Positions 26,501 through 35,210 of a stretch of DNA of 64,000 nt are shown here, piece after piece. Below the pieces are notes generated by a model. That model was given only the letters and a program-made list of their open reading frames with translations. It ran no database searches and was not told the DNA's origin. Within the stretch, counting starts at the first letter, position 1; every line of letters begins with the position of its first letter. The DNA is from Xanthobacteraceae bacterium. Its GTDB lineage: Bacteria > Pseudomonadota > Alphaproteobacteria > Rhizobiales > Xanthobacteraceae. The translations under genes were made by a program, and so were the position numbers. Location of the stretch: contig SCUB01000023.1 in NCBI GenBank assembly GCA_004297465.1, forward strand, positions 1 to 64,000, written 5' to 3'.

Positions 26501-27110
26501 CCAGCGACAGCATGTCCTCGATGCTGGCCGGATAAAGGATCGGCGACAGCGCCGCGATGAATGCCTGCTCGCCCTGATTGGCGACCGTGGACGAGGTTGC
26601 GCCGGGATCGTCGCCCGTCACAGCAAGCACGCCGCCATGCGCGGCGGTTCCTTCGAAATTGGCGTGCTTGAGAACGTCGATGATGCGGTCAAGACCGGGA
26701 TTTTTCCCGTACCACAGGCCGAATACGCCCTGATGGCGGGGGCGGTCGAAATCTCCGACGCGCTGGGTTCCCCACACCGCGCTGGCGGCAAGTTCCTCGT
26801 TGAGGCCCGGCTCGAAGCGGATCGCAGCCTGTTCCAGTTCGCGCCTGGCTGCCCACAGCGCGAAATCGACACCGCCGAGGGGCGAACCCCGGTAACCGGA
26901 CACGAAACCTGCCGTGTCCAGCCCCGCCTCAGCATCGCGCGCGCGCTGTTCCAGCAAAAGACGGACCAGAGCCTGCGTGCCCGACAGCATCACTTCGCGC
27001 GCGGCAACGGAAAGGCGATCCTCAATCGGATGCGAACGGCGGGCAGGCTGCGCAGGGTTCCTCATCGCATGCTCATGTCGTCTTGCAGGATTCGTTTGGG
27101 AGCTTTCCAC
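23583..27110 (-). CDS. Fused indolepyruvate ferredoxin oxidoreductase (IorA-IorB type)
   Basis: A large (1160-1175 residue) fused 2-oxoacid:ferredoxin oxidoreductase. In order it has an N-terminal pyrimidine-binding domain (about 40-230), a TPP-binding domain (about 456-560; CAGCPHGRS, GDGTYFHSGV), a 4Fe-4S region (about 655-705; CEGCGDC and a later Cys cluster ending CPSF), a gamma-type catalytic domain (about 745-930; ILIAGVGGSGLITIGALVG) and a C-terminal DUF6537-like region. It oxidatively decarboxylates aryl pyruvates (indolepyruvate, phenylpyruvate) to the acyl-CoA while reducing ferredoxin. The GTG at 27110 lies just after the dehydrogenase gene; the ATG at 27065 is an alternative start, and neither has a strong ribosome site. 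Confidence 0.9.
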   Translation of the reverse strand: MESSQTNPARRHEHAMRNPAQPARRSHPIEDRLSVAAREVMLSGTQALVRLLLEQRARDAEAGLDTAGFVSGYRGSPLGGVDFALWAARRELEQAAIRFEPGLNEELAASAVWGTQRVGDFDRPRHQGVFGLWYGKNPGLDRIIDVLKHANFEGTAAHGGVLAVTGDDPGATSSTVANQGEQAFIAALSPILYPASIEDMLSLGLAGFALSRCSGLWVGFKLVADLVESSASIQLPQAAAPFVLPADFHCPPDGLNQRTRDTRWAQEERMARFKLPAVRAFARANGLDRTIVEPQARRIAFIAAGKAFRDLSEAFAILGLDHAELARFGVGVRKVALLWPLEDRANAAFLHGFGEVVVVEEKRAVLEPQLRDMAYHWSADARPRMLGKRDEHDRPLIPEFGELDPVMLARLIAGRLEANAILPADRLNRVKARLRKAMPHDPPASMPGPSRIPHFCAGCPHGRSTRLPEGSRAMAGIGCHSMIAWTPGSATSTWTQMGGEGVTWIGTAPFVDTPHVFQNLGDGTYFHSGVLAIRAAVAAGVPITYKILVNAAVAMTGGQPIEGAPDAARIAWQLHAEGVGRIALLTGPGGGFSGTARDLPPGIWLSDRDDLDEVMRTFRDYRGVSAIIYDQICATEKRRLRKKGKAFAREPVVVINERVCEGCGDCSAKSRCVAVRSAPTRFGTKRRIDLSACNTDLSCTDGFCPSFVTLKGAMVQRAQGVALPADAVAKLGEPARAALETGRPYNILIAGVGGSGLITIGALVGMAAHLEGLPVTTLDNTGLARKGGEVTTHVRIGGEQGEAVAPRLPDNAADLLIAGDLVSATTPAILAKLGPQRHAIVLDDAIPVLEQVIDPGRDLPLAAYHERLTGWLGKDFVRFVDASRIAQRALGDTIFTNMILLGAAVQAGHMPVGREAIVQAIYLNNVAVEQNITAFDWGRLVIADPALVDRLLDEMGEGNEPAGDSVEARTAFFAGELTRYQNKGLAERYRAIVDRVAGAERKICPTDTRLALAATENAFKVLAVKDEYEVARLMSDETFHAGLKRRFGPDVRPTFHFAPPFLPRRMTRDGRRAKRAFGPWMIPLLRLLASLRFLRATAFDPFRWQAERRAERGFAETYLAGLAMIAERLSARNHAAAVEFARLPEAVSGYGHIKQPRLDAALRAARDFMPRFTGP

Positions 27111-27118
27111 GTCATGCC

Positions 27119-28534
27119 CTAGAGAACCCGACCCTGATTCAGGATGCCCGAAGGATCGAGCGCCGCCTTGAGACGGCGCATCAGCTCCAGCTCATTGGCC
27201 TCGCGTGACAGCGCCAGATACGGCCGTTTGCCGCGGCCGATGCCATGCTCGGCCGAGATGGAGCCGCCGAAGGCCGCCGTCATGCGGTAAATCGCGCGCT
27301 CGATCTCTTCCTTGCCGGCCTCATCCAGATGCTGCGCCGCGGCCACGATATGCAGATTGGAGTCCGCAACGTGGCCAAAGAACACCGCGACGCAATGCGC
27401 AAACCGCGTCGCAAGTTCCTGGCGCATTGCTGCAGAGGCCTCCTCCATGCGATCAAGCGGAATGGCGATGTCAAATCCGACCAGGTGCGGAAAGAGCCGG
27501 CCATATTCGTAAATGCTTTCACGGAACTGCCAGAACCTTTTCTGGTCACCGCCGGATTGCGCCACCAGCGCGTCGCGCACGGCGCCGCGCGCATGTGCCT
27601 GCGCCAGCACCTGCTCCAGCGCGTCGTCCACGGCCGCGACCTCGATCAGGAGAACGATGCCATGGGCCTGCGCAAAGGGGGGCGCCAGTCCGAGCCGCTC
27701 CGTCGCCACCGCCATGAAGTCCTTCCACATGGCCTCGAACACGAGGATCTGCCCCGGCAATGCGTGGTCAATGGCGCGCAGCAACGCGACGCAATCGGCA
27801 AACGTGTCAACCGCGACCAGCGCCGTGCAGACCTTTCCGGGTTGCGGATGCAGGCCGAGCACGACCCGCGTGACGACGCCGAGCGTCCCCTCGCTGCCGA
27901 TGAAGAGCTGGGTCCAGTCGAAACCGGCATTGTTCTTGATCATCTTGTTGAGCGAGCGGACGACGGTGCCGTCTGCCAGCACGACCTCTAGACCGAGCAC
28001 ATTCTTGCGCGTCATGCCGTAACGGACGACCTGGTTGCCACCCGCGTTGGTGGCTACATTGCCGCCGATCGAACAACTCCCGCGCGCACCAAGATCGATT
28101 CCACAGAGAAGACCGGCGCGGTTCGCCGCCTCCTGAATTGTCGCCAGCGGCGTGCCGGCGAGCGCGGTCAGCGTTCCCGACAGCTGGTCGAGTTCCTCGA
28201 TTCCGACCATCTTCTCAAGCGACAGCGCAATCTCACCGGCATAGGGATGGGCCCCGCCAGCCAGACCCGTGAGGCCACCCTGCACCACCACCGGCTGACC
28301 GTGGGCGCGACACACGCGCAGCGCCGTGGACACCTCATCGGTGCTGCGCGGCACGATCAGCGCCAAGGGCCTGGTCGGCGCATAATGGCAGGCATCCTGC
28401 ATGTTGCGTGCTGGAATATCGGCACCGGTCCGCACCCGGTCGCCACCCAGCGCATCGATGAGCGCGGCGACACAATCGTCCGACGACGACGCGCATCGAT
28501 CGGGTTGCGCAAGTTTGGATTGCTGGTCGTCCAT
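27119..28534 (-). CDS. FAD-binding 2-hydroxyacid dehydrogenase/oxidase (GlcD/D-lactate dehydrogenase type)
   Basis: A 471-residue flavoprotein with an N-terminal PCMH-type FAD-binding domain (about 55-230; VQGGLTGLAGGAHPY and GSCSIGGNVATNAGG) and a C-terminal FAD-oxidase_C domain ending with SISAEHGIGRGKRPYL and GILNQGRVL. Relatives oxidise D-lactate, glycolate, D-2-hydroxyglutarate and similar 2-hydroxyacids to 2-oxoacids. The start at 28534 has GGGAG 8 bases before the ATG. It sits between the GntR regulator and the 2-oxoacid:ferredoxin oxidoreductase, so a plausible two-step route is 2-hydroxyacid to 2-oxoacid to acyl-CoA. The exact substrate is not shown by sequence. Confidence 0.87.
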   Translation of the reverse strand: MDDQQSKLAQPDRCASSSDDCVAALIDALGGDRVRTGADIPARNMQDACHYAPTRPLALIVPRSTDEVSTALRVCRAHGQPVVVQGGLTGLAGGAHPYAGEIALSLEKMVGIEELDQLSGTLTALAGTPLATIQEAANRAGLLCGIDLGARGSCSIGGNVATNAGGNQVVRYGMTRKNVLGLEVVLADGTVVRSLNKMIKNNAGFDWTQLFIGSEGTLGVVTRVVLGLHPQPGKVCTALVAVDTFADCVALLRAIDHALPGQILVFEAMWKDFMAVATERLGLAPPFAQAHGIVLLIEVAAVDDALEQVLAQAHARGAVRDALVAQSGGDQKRFWQFRESIYEYGRLFPHLVGFDIAIPLDRMEEASAAMRQELATRFAHCVAVFFGHVADSNLHIVAAAQHLDEAGKEEIERAIYRMTAAFGGSISAEHGIGRGKRPYLALSREANELELMRRLKAALDPSGILNQGRVL

Positions 28535-28567
28535 ACGCGAAACTCCCGGAGCCGACAGCCGCAAACG

Positions 28568-29299
28568 TTACCCCGCGCTGCGTTTGCCTCGCGGCAGGAC
28601 CGGCATTTCCGCGTTGATGGCTGCGCTGTCGCGGCTGCGGAAGTAGGACTGCTCGGCCGCCTCAAGATACGCAAGCATGCGCTGACGCACGCTGTCCGCG
28701 TCACGATTGACGAAGGCGGCATGCAGAGCGGCAAGACACGCCGTGGCAACCTTGCGCGCGCGCGCGTCATGCAGGGTCTTCAGCCGGACAATCTGCGTAT
28801 GGTCGGCAAACCGTTCGATGCTCGCCGCCAGCCGTGGATTCTCCACCCGGCTCAACCAGGCGGCACGGAACTCCATGTTGGCCAGAATCATCCCCTCGGC
28901 GGCATGATTCGCCGTTGCCTCGCGCGCCCTCTTGACCGCGGCCGCCAGCCGGAGCTCGGTGGGGCGGTCCAACGCGTGCGTGACGCTGGCAGCGCCTTCC
29001 GGCTCCAGCAATCGCCGCACCTCGAAAATGTTGCGGACATCCTCGTCCGTAAGCACGGGAATGGCGAATCCCCGCGTCGTGCGCACCAGATAGCCTTCGC
29101 TGACAAGACGAAGCAGAGCCTCCCGCGCCGGCATGCGCGAGGTGCCATAGCCGGCGGCGATATCCTGATCGACCAGACGCTCGTCGGGACCGATCTCCCC
29201 CATCTGCAACCGCCTCAACAACTCCGAATAGATGCGTTCGCTCAGGTTGCCTGACCTGGCGAGGGCAGTAAGGGCGATGACGGTTTGCGAATGGGGCAC
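28568..29299 (-). CDS. GntR family regulator, FCD subfamily
   Basis: A regulator of about 243 residues with an N-terminal winged HTH (LSERIYSELLRRLQMGEI and GTSRMPAREALLRLVSEGYL) and a C-terminal helical FCD ligand-binding domain (from DVRNIFEVRRLLEPE). A GTG at 29299 is used as the start: it is preceded by GAGGAAG about 11 bases away, and it lies inside the transcript predicted from the promoter at 29335-29364. The open frame extends further but through the promoter itself. Two 13-bp palindromes overlap the promoter, so it probably represses itself and the following catabolic genes, and perhaps the divergent transporter. Confidence 0.87.
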   Translation of the reverse strand: MPHSQTVIALTALARSGNLSERIYSELLRRLQMGEIGPDERLVDQDIAAGYGTSRMPAREALLRLVSEGYLVRTTRGFAIPVLTDEDVRNIFEVRRLLEPEGAASVTHALDRPTELRLAAAVKRAREATANHAAEGMILANMEFRAAWLSRVENPRLAASIERFADHTQIVRLKTLHDARARKVATACLAALHAAFVNRDADSVRQRMLAYLEAAEQSYFRSRDSAAINAEMPVLPRGKRSAG

Positions 29300-29334
29300 G
29301 GAGGGGATGCTTCCTCGTTTCAGGTGATAAAAAT

Positions 29335-29364
29335 CGTATACTGTATACAGAATACACTTGTCAA
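29335..29364 (-). promoter_or_regulatory. Sigma-70 promoter of the gntR operon
   Basis: On the minus strand a perfect TTGACA (29364-29359) is followed after 18 bases by TATACG (29340-29335). The -10 region is covered by one of the two palindromic operator sites. Confidence 0.5.
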
Positions 29365-29382
29365 CTTCTGTATACAGTATAC
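29336..29382. promoter_or_regulatory. Two GTATAC palindromes, GntR operator pair
   Basis: GTATACTGTATAC at 29336-29348 and GTATACAGTATAC at 29370-29382 are near-perfect 13-bp palindromes with centres 34 bp apart. One overlaps the -10 region and the other lies just upstream of the -35 region of the gntR promoter. FCD-type GntR regulators commonly bind such GTATAC-like dyads. The stretch 29383-29681, leading to the divergent transporter, contains no other recognised signal. Confidence 0.65.
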
Positions 29383-29681
29383 ACTTGGGGCCGATCGGGG
29401 CGTGGTTGCACGCGCCTTCGGCTATCGTGATGTCGCTCGCTACCCACCTGCCGGAACCAGCTTCAAGGGGTTCATAAGAAATCTTTCCATACGTCACCGC
29501 GGTCCGTCACCGCGGATTGCGGTCAAAGTCGAGATCGGAGGCCAAGCCGGCGCCATGCTTGCAAGACAGACATCCGCGTCACGGCGCCCGTGCCGGGGGC
29601 GCGCAAATCCTGCACCACACCGGAATCCGGACTTGATCAAAAAAAGCGGCACATGCCGCCACACCTGGGGGAGAAAACAAC

Positions 29682-31241
29682 GTGGCAAATGAGATGGATC
29701 GACGTGCACTGCTAAAGCTCACCACGGGAATGGGCGCGCTGGCGGCACTGGGCATTCCGGCCGAGGTGCTGGCCCAGTCCGCGGCCAAGGGGCTTCTCAC
29801 CATCGCCTATCCGACCGACGTCCCGACCTGGGACCCCAATGCGCGCGCGCTCGCGGCCGCGCAGTCACTCTACAAAGCCGTCTTCGACCAACCGCTCACC
29901 CAAAACCCCGACATCACGCCCAAACCCGCCATCATCACCAAATGGGGATACGTCGACGACAAGGGCCTTGCTCTCGGCCTCGACCTGCGCTCCGACGTGG
30001 TGTTCCACGACGGTTCGAAAATGACTGCGGAGGATTTCCGCTATTCGTTCTTTGAGCGGCCGCGCCTGCCGGTGCCCGAAGGCGGCCGCAAACTCGACTC
30101 GGGCTTCATCTGGCGCCGCCTCAAGGAGGTCGAGGTGGTTTCGCCAACGCGCGCCATCATGCATCTCTCCGAGCCGATGCCCTCGGCCACTGCCTGGCTC
30201 TATTTCCTGACCAGCTATGTCGTTCCGAAAGCCTATCTCGAGAAGGTCGGCCTGGACGAGTTCCAGCGGAAGCCGGTCGGCTCCGGACCTTACAAGCTCA
30301 TCGAATATCAGCAGGGCGCCCGTATCGTGCTGGAGGCGCATGACGCCTATTGGGGCGGCAAGGTCGCCATCCCGCGCGTCACCATCGAGCTCGTGCGCGA
30401 TCCGACCGCGCGCGTCGCGGCCATTGAATCGCGCCGCGCCGACGTGGCCGTGGACGTGCCTATCCGCGAGGCGCTGCGGCTTGGAAAGCTGGCCGGCCTG
30501 ACCACGACCATCGACTCCACCGCCGACATCACGCTGCTGCAAATCACCGCCAATGGCGGCTTCAGCGACAATCGCGCCCGGCTCGCCGCCCACCACGCCA
30601 TCAACAAGGAGGCGCTGTCGAAGGCTTTCTTCAATGGCGCCGCCAAGTCGATCTCGGTGCCCGCCGCTCATAATACGCCCGGCTATCCGGAGGATTTCAC
30701 CTTCCCGTTCTCCGAGGAGAAGGCGATCGCGCTCCTGAAAGAAATCGGTCACGGTCCGCAAAATCCGCTGAACATCAAATTCTCGACCTCCAGCGGAGCG
30801 TTCCCGAGCGATTTCGATGTGGCGCGCGCGCTGGTGCAGATGTGGAAAAAGGTCGGCATCAACGCCGAACTGGAAACCATCGAACTGTCCACCTATCAGG
30901 AGCGGCTGCGCGCCCGCACCCTGCCGGAGGCCACCCTGTTCTCCTGGGGCAATGCCGCCGGCGATCCGGAAATGTACGGTGGCTACCTGCTCGATCCGAA
31001 GTCGATCTTCTCGGCCTTCAAGACCGACGATCTGGCTCCGAAGTTCCAGCCTCTGCTGGTGGAGACGGATGAGAAGAAGCGGCTGGAAGGTTACAAGGCG
31101 GCTCACCGCTATGCCGCCGAGAAGGGCTATACCATTCCGCTCTATCAGACGGTCAGGACCATCGTCCATCAGAACGGCATCGCAATGACGAAGTACGACA
31201 ATGGCTTCGTGCTGCCGCAGGGCTTCTCGTTCAAGACCTGA
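29682..31241 (+). CDS. Peptide/nickel-type ABC transporter substrate-binding protein (SBP_bac_5)
   Basis: A 519-residue family 5 extracellular solute-binding protein. The N-terminus carries a twin-arginine-like leader (DRRALLKLTTGMG) and a cleavage site near LAQSAA. Hallmarks are LTIAYPTDVPTWDPN, DLRSDVVFHDGSKMTAEDF, KPVGSGPYKLIEY and the ARLAAHHAINKEAL segment. It should bind an oligopeptide-like, nickel-chelate, opine or other ligand for the importer encoded downstream. The GTG start is supported by GGGGGAG 8 bases before it. It is divergent from the GntR operon and may deliver its substrate. Confidence 0.9.
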   Translation: MANEMDRRALLKLTTGMGALAALGIPAEVLAQSAAKGLLTIAYPTDVPTWDPNARALAAAQSLYKAVFDQPLTQNPDITPKPAIITKWGYVDDKGLALGLDLRSDVVFHDGSKMTAEDFRYSFFERPRLPVPEGGRKLDSGFIWRRLKEVEVVSPTRAIMHLSEPMPSATAWLYFLTSYVVPKAYLEKVGLDEFQRKPVGSGPYKLIEYQQGARIVLEAHDAYWGGKVAIPRVTIELVRDPTARVAAIESRRADVAVDVPIREALRLGKLAGLTTTIDSTADITLLQITANGGFSDNRARLAAHHAINKEALSKAFFNGAAKSISVPAAHNTPGYPEDFTFPFSEEKAIALLKEIGHGPQNPLNIKFSTSSGAFPSDFDVARALVQMWKKVGINAELETIELSTYQERLRARTLPEATLFSWGNAAGDPEMYGGYLLDPKSIFSAFKTDDLAPKFQPLLVETDEKKRLEGYKAAHRYAAEKGYTIPLYQTVRTIVHQNGIAMTKYDNGFVLPQGFSFKT

Positions 31242-31312
31242 GCGCCATCGCGGTACCGGGGCTTGCCCCGGTGCCGCCCGCCGCCGCATTCTATTTTCGA
31301 GAGCGCCTGCCG

Positions 31313-32335
31313 ATGAGTCGCATCGCCCTGCTTTTACTGTTCCGGCGCACACTGCTTGCCGTTCCGATTCTGCTCTGCGTCTCCGCGCTGGTTTTTCTTG
31401 TTCTCCGGCTGCTCCCCGCCGACCCGGTGGCGATGTCGCTACCGCCGGGCGCGACCGCCGACGACCTGGCGCGGCTGCGGCAATCGTTCGGGCTCGATCG
31501 CGCCATCCCCGTGCAGTATGTGCTGTGGCTGGGCAAAATCATCACCGGAGATTTCGGCACTTCGATTTTCTTTCGGCGCGATGTCGGCGAACTTATTGCG
31601 CGGGCGCTGCCGGCCACGCTGGAACTGATCGCCGCCGGACTGCTGCTCGGCATTGCCGCCGGCATCATTGGGGGGCTTGCCATGTTCGCCTGGCGCGGCA
31701 GGACCGGCGAGCAGGTGCTCGACCTCGCCACCAGCGGTCTGATGGCGATACCCGAGTTTCTCTGGGCCATCGTCCTGATCCTGCTGTTTGGCGTGATGTG
31801 GCCCGTGATGCCGTTTATCGGCCGGCTCGGCTCCGGTCTGGTGCAGCCGGCACCGCTGACGGGCTTCCTCCTCATCGACAGCGTGATCATCGGCCGCCTT
31901 GATGTGTTCGTCAGCGCGCTGCGCCATCTGATGCTGCCCGCCATGGCGCTTGCCATCGGCATCGCCCCACTGATCATGCGGGTGCTGCGCTCGTCGCTGC
32001 TCGACGTGATTCAGGAAGATTACATCACCCAGGCGCGGCTGCGCGGCATCGCCGAGCATACGATTCTGGTGCGCCACGCCCTCAGGAACGCGGCGTTGCC
32101 GACCATCAGCCTGATCGGCGTGCAGGCCGGCTTCATGTTCGGCGGCACGGTGCTGGTCGAGATGATTTTCGCCTATCCCGGCCTCGGCAACCTAATGGTC
32201 GATGCGGTACGCAACCACGATCTGCCCGTCATCCAGGCCGTCGCTCTCATCTATTGCGTTCTCGTGCTGGGCATCAACGCCGCGGTGGACGTCATCTATC
32301 TCGCGGTCAATCCGAAGCTGAGGTTTGCCACGTGA
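31313..32335 (+). CDS. Peptide/nickel-type ABC transporter permease (DppB-like)
   Basis: A 340-residue inner-membrane permease with an N-terminal TM helix after RRTLLAVPILL, the conserved LLPADPVA segment, and the BPD_transp_1 core, including the cytoplasmic loop in which LRNAALPTISLIG lies. It is the first permease of the importer. The ATG at 31313 has GAGAG 9 bases upstream. Its TGA overlaps the GTG start of the next permease. Confidence 0.88.
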   Translation: MSRIALLLLFRRTLLAVPILLCVSALVFLVLRLLPADPVAMSLPPGATADDLARLRQSFGLDRAIPVQYVLWLGKIITGDFGTSIFFRRDVGELIARALPATLELIAAGLLLGIAAGIIGGLAMFAWRGRTGEQVLDLATSGLMAIPEFLWAIVLILLFGVMWPVMPFIGRLGSGLVQPAPLTGFLLIDSVIIGRLDVFVSALRHLMLPAMALAIGIAPLIMRVLRSSLLDVIQEDYITQARLRGIAEHTILVRHALRNAALPTISLIGVQAGFMFGGTVLVEMIFAYPGLGNLMVDAVRNHDLPVIQAVALIYCVLVLGINAAVDVIYLAVNPKLRFAT

Positions 32336-33207
32336 GACCGCAAACGCGAGTGGCGCTGCACCGCTGCATCACCACGCCGCGTGTCGTGGCCGGGCTGATG
32401 CTTGTCGCGGCAATCGTTACGGTGGCAGTTCTCGCGCACTGGATCGCGCCACACGATCCGCAGGAACAGGATCTCCTCAATATCCTGCTGCCGCCGTCCT
32501 GGAGCGCCGCCGGCGTCCCCGACTATCCGTTCGGCACCGACTCCCTCGGCCGCTGCGTGCTGTCGCGGGTCCTGTTCGGCGCGCGGGTCGCGCTTTATGT
32601 CGCCTGCCTGGCGGCGACCGGCGCGATGCTGCTTGGTACGCTGCTGGCGCTTGTCGCGGGCTATTTTGGCGGTTGGGTGGACTGGATCATCAGCCGCATC
32701 GTCGACATCTGGATGGCTTTCCCGCCCGTGATCCTCGCGTTGATCCTCCTGGTCGGGCTCGGCACCGGCGTCAACAAAGTCATTCTCGCCATCGTCCTGA
32801 TCGACTGGACGCGATTCTGCCGCGTCATCCGCTCGGATGTCATGGTGATCCGCCGCAAGGATTATGTCGCGGCCGCACGGCTGGCCGGTTTCTCGCATGG
32901 GCAGACCATCCTGAAGGAAGTGCTGCCCGCGGTGGTTCCGTTGCTGATTACGCTTTTCAGCCTGGAGATGGGAATTGCGGTGATCGTCGAGGCCATCATG
33001 TCTTTTGTCGGCATGTCGGTCGAACCCAACGTGGCGGCCTGGGGCGTGATGATAGCCGACGCGCGGCAATTCATGAACCAGTCACCGTGGGGAGTCATCA
33101 TTCCCGTATTCGCCATCTTCATCACTGTACTTGCCTTCAACCTGACCGGCGATGGCTTGAGGCGCGCACTCGATCCACGGCTGATGACGAGTCGAGGGGA
33201 CGTCTGA
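32332..33207 (+). CDS. Peptide/nickel-type ABC transporter permease (DppC-like)
   Basis: A 291-residue permease beginning at a GTG inside the GTGA overlap with the previous gene. The sequence APHDPQEQDLLNILLPPSW followed by FGTDSLGRCVLSRVLFGARVAL is the usual N-terminal periplasmic segment of DppC/OppC. The core ends with SFVGMSVEPNVAAWGVMIADAR. It pairs with the previous permease. Its TGA overlaps the next ATG by one base, so the three genes are translationally coupled. Confidence 0.88.
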   Translation: MRPQTRVALHRCITTPRVVAGLMLVAAIVTVAVLAHWIAPHDPQEQDLLNILLPPSWSAAGVPDYPFGTDSLGRCVLSRVLFGARVALYVACLAATGAMLLGTLLALVAGYFGGWVDWIISRIVDIWMAFPPVILALILLVGLGTGVNKVILAIVLIDWTRFCRVIRSDVMVIRRKDYVAAARLAGFSHGQTILKEVLPAVVPLLITLFSLEMGIAVIVEAIMSFVGMSVEPNVAAWGVMIADARQFMNQSPWGVIIPVFAIFITVLAFNLTGDGLRRALDPRLMTSRGDV

Positions 33208-35036
33208 TGGAGGTGCTGGAAGCACGGAATCTGAGCGTGTCGCTCGTCGGCGTCGATGTGCTGCGCCATATTTCTTTCACGCTGCGGCGCGGCCGTGTGC
33301 TCGGGCTGGTGGGAGAATCGGGCGCCGGCAAAAGCATGCTCGGCCGCGTCATCGCCCGCGACCTGCCGACCGCTTTCAAGGTGCGAAGCGGCGCCCTCAC
33401 CTTTCAGGGCCATGACCTCGTCACCATCGCCGGCGAAAAGCACCGCGAACTGCTCGGCGACAGCATCGCTTTCATTCCCCAGGAACCGCTGACCGCGCTC
33501 AATCCGGTGCTCACCATCGGTCAACAGTTCGACGAGCATCTCGGCCGCCTCGGCGTACCGCAGGCGGACCGGCGCACCCGCATGATCACGGCGCTTGGCA
33601 ATGTGCTGTTGCACGATCCGGTGACCCTGCTCGATCGCTACTCGTTCCAGATCTCCGGCGGCATGTGCCAGCGCGTGCTGATCGCAATGGCGTTTGCGAG
33701 CGAGCCGGCGCTGATCGTCGCCGACGAACCAACGACGGCTCTCGACGTCAGCACCCAGGCCCATATCGTGCAGATCATGAGGAAGATGCAGCGCGACCAT
33801 GGCACCGCCCTGCTCTTCATTACCCATGACTTGCGGCTGGCGGCGCATGTTTGTGATGACATTCTGGTGCTTTACGCAGGTGACATCGTGGAGCGCGGTC
33901 CAGCCCGCACTCTGACCGCCATGGCACGGCACCCTTATACGCTTGCGCTACAGGCGGCCAACCCGCCCCTCGATGGCCCGGCCCACAGGCTGGCGACGCT
34001 TCCCGAGCAGATGCCCGGCATCGGCGCCTTCACCACCCTGCCTGGCTGCCGATTTGCCCCCCGTTGCCCGGTGGCGGATGAGGAATGCGGGCGCGCGGTG
34101 CCCCCGCTGCGTGAAATTGCCCCCCATCATTTCGTGCGCTGTTCGGGAGCCTGTCTCACCCAGGGCGCGAAAGCTTCCGCGCCCGAACCGTTACCCGTTG
34201 CCACCACCACGCCCGGAGTGCCGGTGCTTGTCCTCAAGGACGTGGCAAAGCATTACCCGGGTGAACGCGATTGGCTTGGTCGCCGCCGCCCGGGCACGGA
34301 TGCGGTAAAGGCGATCAACCTCACCGTACGGGCCGGCGAATTCGTTGGCATCGTCGGTGAATCCGGTTCCGGCAAGAGCACCGTCGCCAAGCTCATCATG
34401 GGACTCGAACCGATCACCGCCGGCCGCATCGCCATCGATGGGAATGATGTCAGCGTAAATGATTCCGCCGCCCGTCAGGTCCGATTGGGCACGCTGCAGA
34501 TGGTGTTCCAGGATCCCCAGTCGGCTCTCAATCCACGCCGCCCGGTCGGCAGGCTGATCACGCAGTCGCTGGAAGCGGCACGATCCACGGCGAGCGAAGC
34601 CGATCGCGTCATGCGCGCCCGCGCGCTTCTGGCCGAGACCGGACTTTCCGCCGATTTGCTGCAACGCTTTCCATCGCAATTGTCGGGCGGCCAGAAGCAG
34701 CGGGTCAACATCGCCCGGGCGCTTTGCGTTACGCCGCGCCTCCTGGTGGCGGACGAAATCGTCTCCGGACTCGATGTCTCCGTGCAGGCCCAGATTCTCA
34801 ATCTCCTGCTCGATCTGCGCCGCGACCGCGGCATCGGCCTGGTGTTCATTTCCCATGATCTGTCAGTGGTGCGCTACCTGTGCTCGCGCGTGCTGGTGAT
34901 GCAGCATGGCGCGGTCGTCGAACAGGGCGATGCGGAAGCCGTGCTGGGCCGGCCGCAGCATCCCTACACGCAGTCGCTCATCGCCGCTGTTCCGCCCGAG
35001 GATCCCGACCGGCCATGGCCATGTAATTCGCCCTGA
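33207..35036 (+). CDS. Fused dual ATPase of the peptide/nickel-type ABC importer (DppD-DppF fusion)
   Basis: A 609-residue protein with two complete ABC ATPase domains. The first has Walker A GESGAGKS, a signature SGGMCQR and Walker B LIVADEPTTALDVS. The second has Walker A GESGSGKS, signature SGGQKQR and LLVADEIVSGLDVS. Between them is the oligopeptide/dipeptide C-terminal region (PLDGPAHRLATLPEQMPG, and a Cys-containing PGCRFAPRCPVADEECG). It therefore supplies both nucleotide-binding domains of the importer from a single chain. The ATG overlaps the preceding TGA. Confidence 0.9.
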   Translation: MEVLEARNLSVSLVGVDVLRHISFTLRRGRVLGLVGESGAGKSMLGRVIARDLPTAFKVRSGALTFQGHDLVTIAGEKHRELLGDSIAFIPQEPLTALNPVLTIGQQFDEHLGRLGVPQADRRTRMITALGNVLLHDPVTLLDRYSFQISGGMCQRVLIAMAFASEPALIVADEPTTALDVSTQAHIVQIMRKMQRDHGTALLFITHDLRLAAHVCDDILVLYAGDIVERGPARTLTAMARHPYTLALQAANPPLDGPAHRLATLPEQMPGIGAFTTLPGCRFAPRCPVADEECGRAVPPLREIAPHHFVRCSGACLTQGAKASAPEPLPVATTTPGVPVLVLKDVAKHYPGERDWLGRRRPGTDAVKAINLTVRAGEFVGIVGESGSGKSTVAKLIMGLEPITAGRIAIDGNDVSVNDSAARQVRLGTLQMVFQDPQSALNPRRPVGRLITQSLEAARSTASEADRVMRARALLAETGLSADLLQRFPSQLSGGQKQRVNIARALCVTPRLLVADEIVSGLDVSVQAQILNLLLDLRRDRGIGLVFISHDLSVVRYLCSRVLVMQHGAVVEQGDAEAVLGRPQHPYTQSLIAAVPPEDPDRPWPCNSP

Positions 35037-35210
35037 CCCGAACGGTGGAAGCCGACTGCCGGCCATAACGCCCCGAAAAAATCGACAAGCCTGGGGGCTA
35101 CACCCTGTAGTCGCCGGCTTCGCCCGCGCACCGCAGGGCAGCCGCATCTCATGGCGTTCGCTGCCCACCCCCCGGCTACCATCTTCCGGCCGAAACGAAT
35201 ATACAAAAGA

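Noticed and set aside
25386-27122. A 578-residue plus-strand open frame opposite the indolepyruvate oxidoreductase
   Set aside because: Antisense shadow of a multi-domain enzyme with recognisable motifs.
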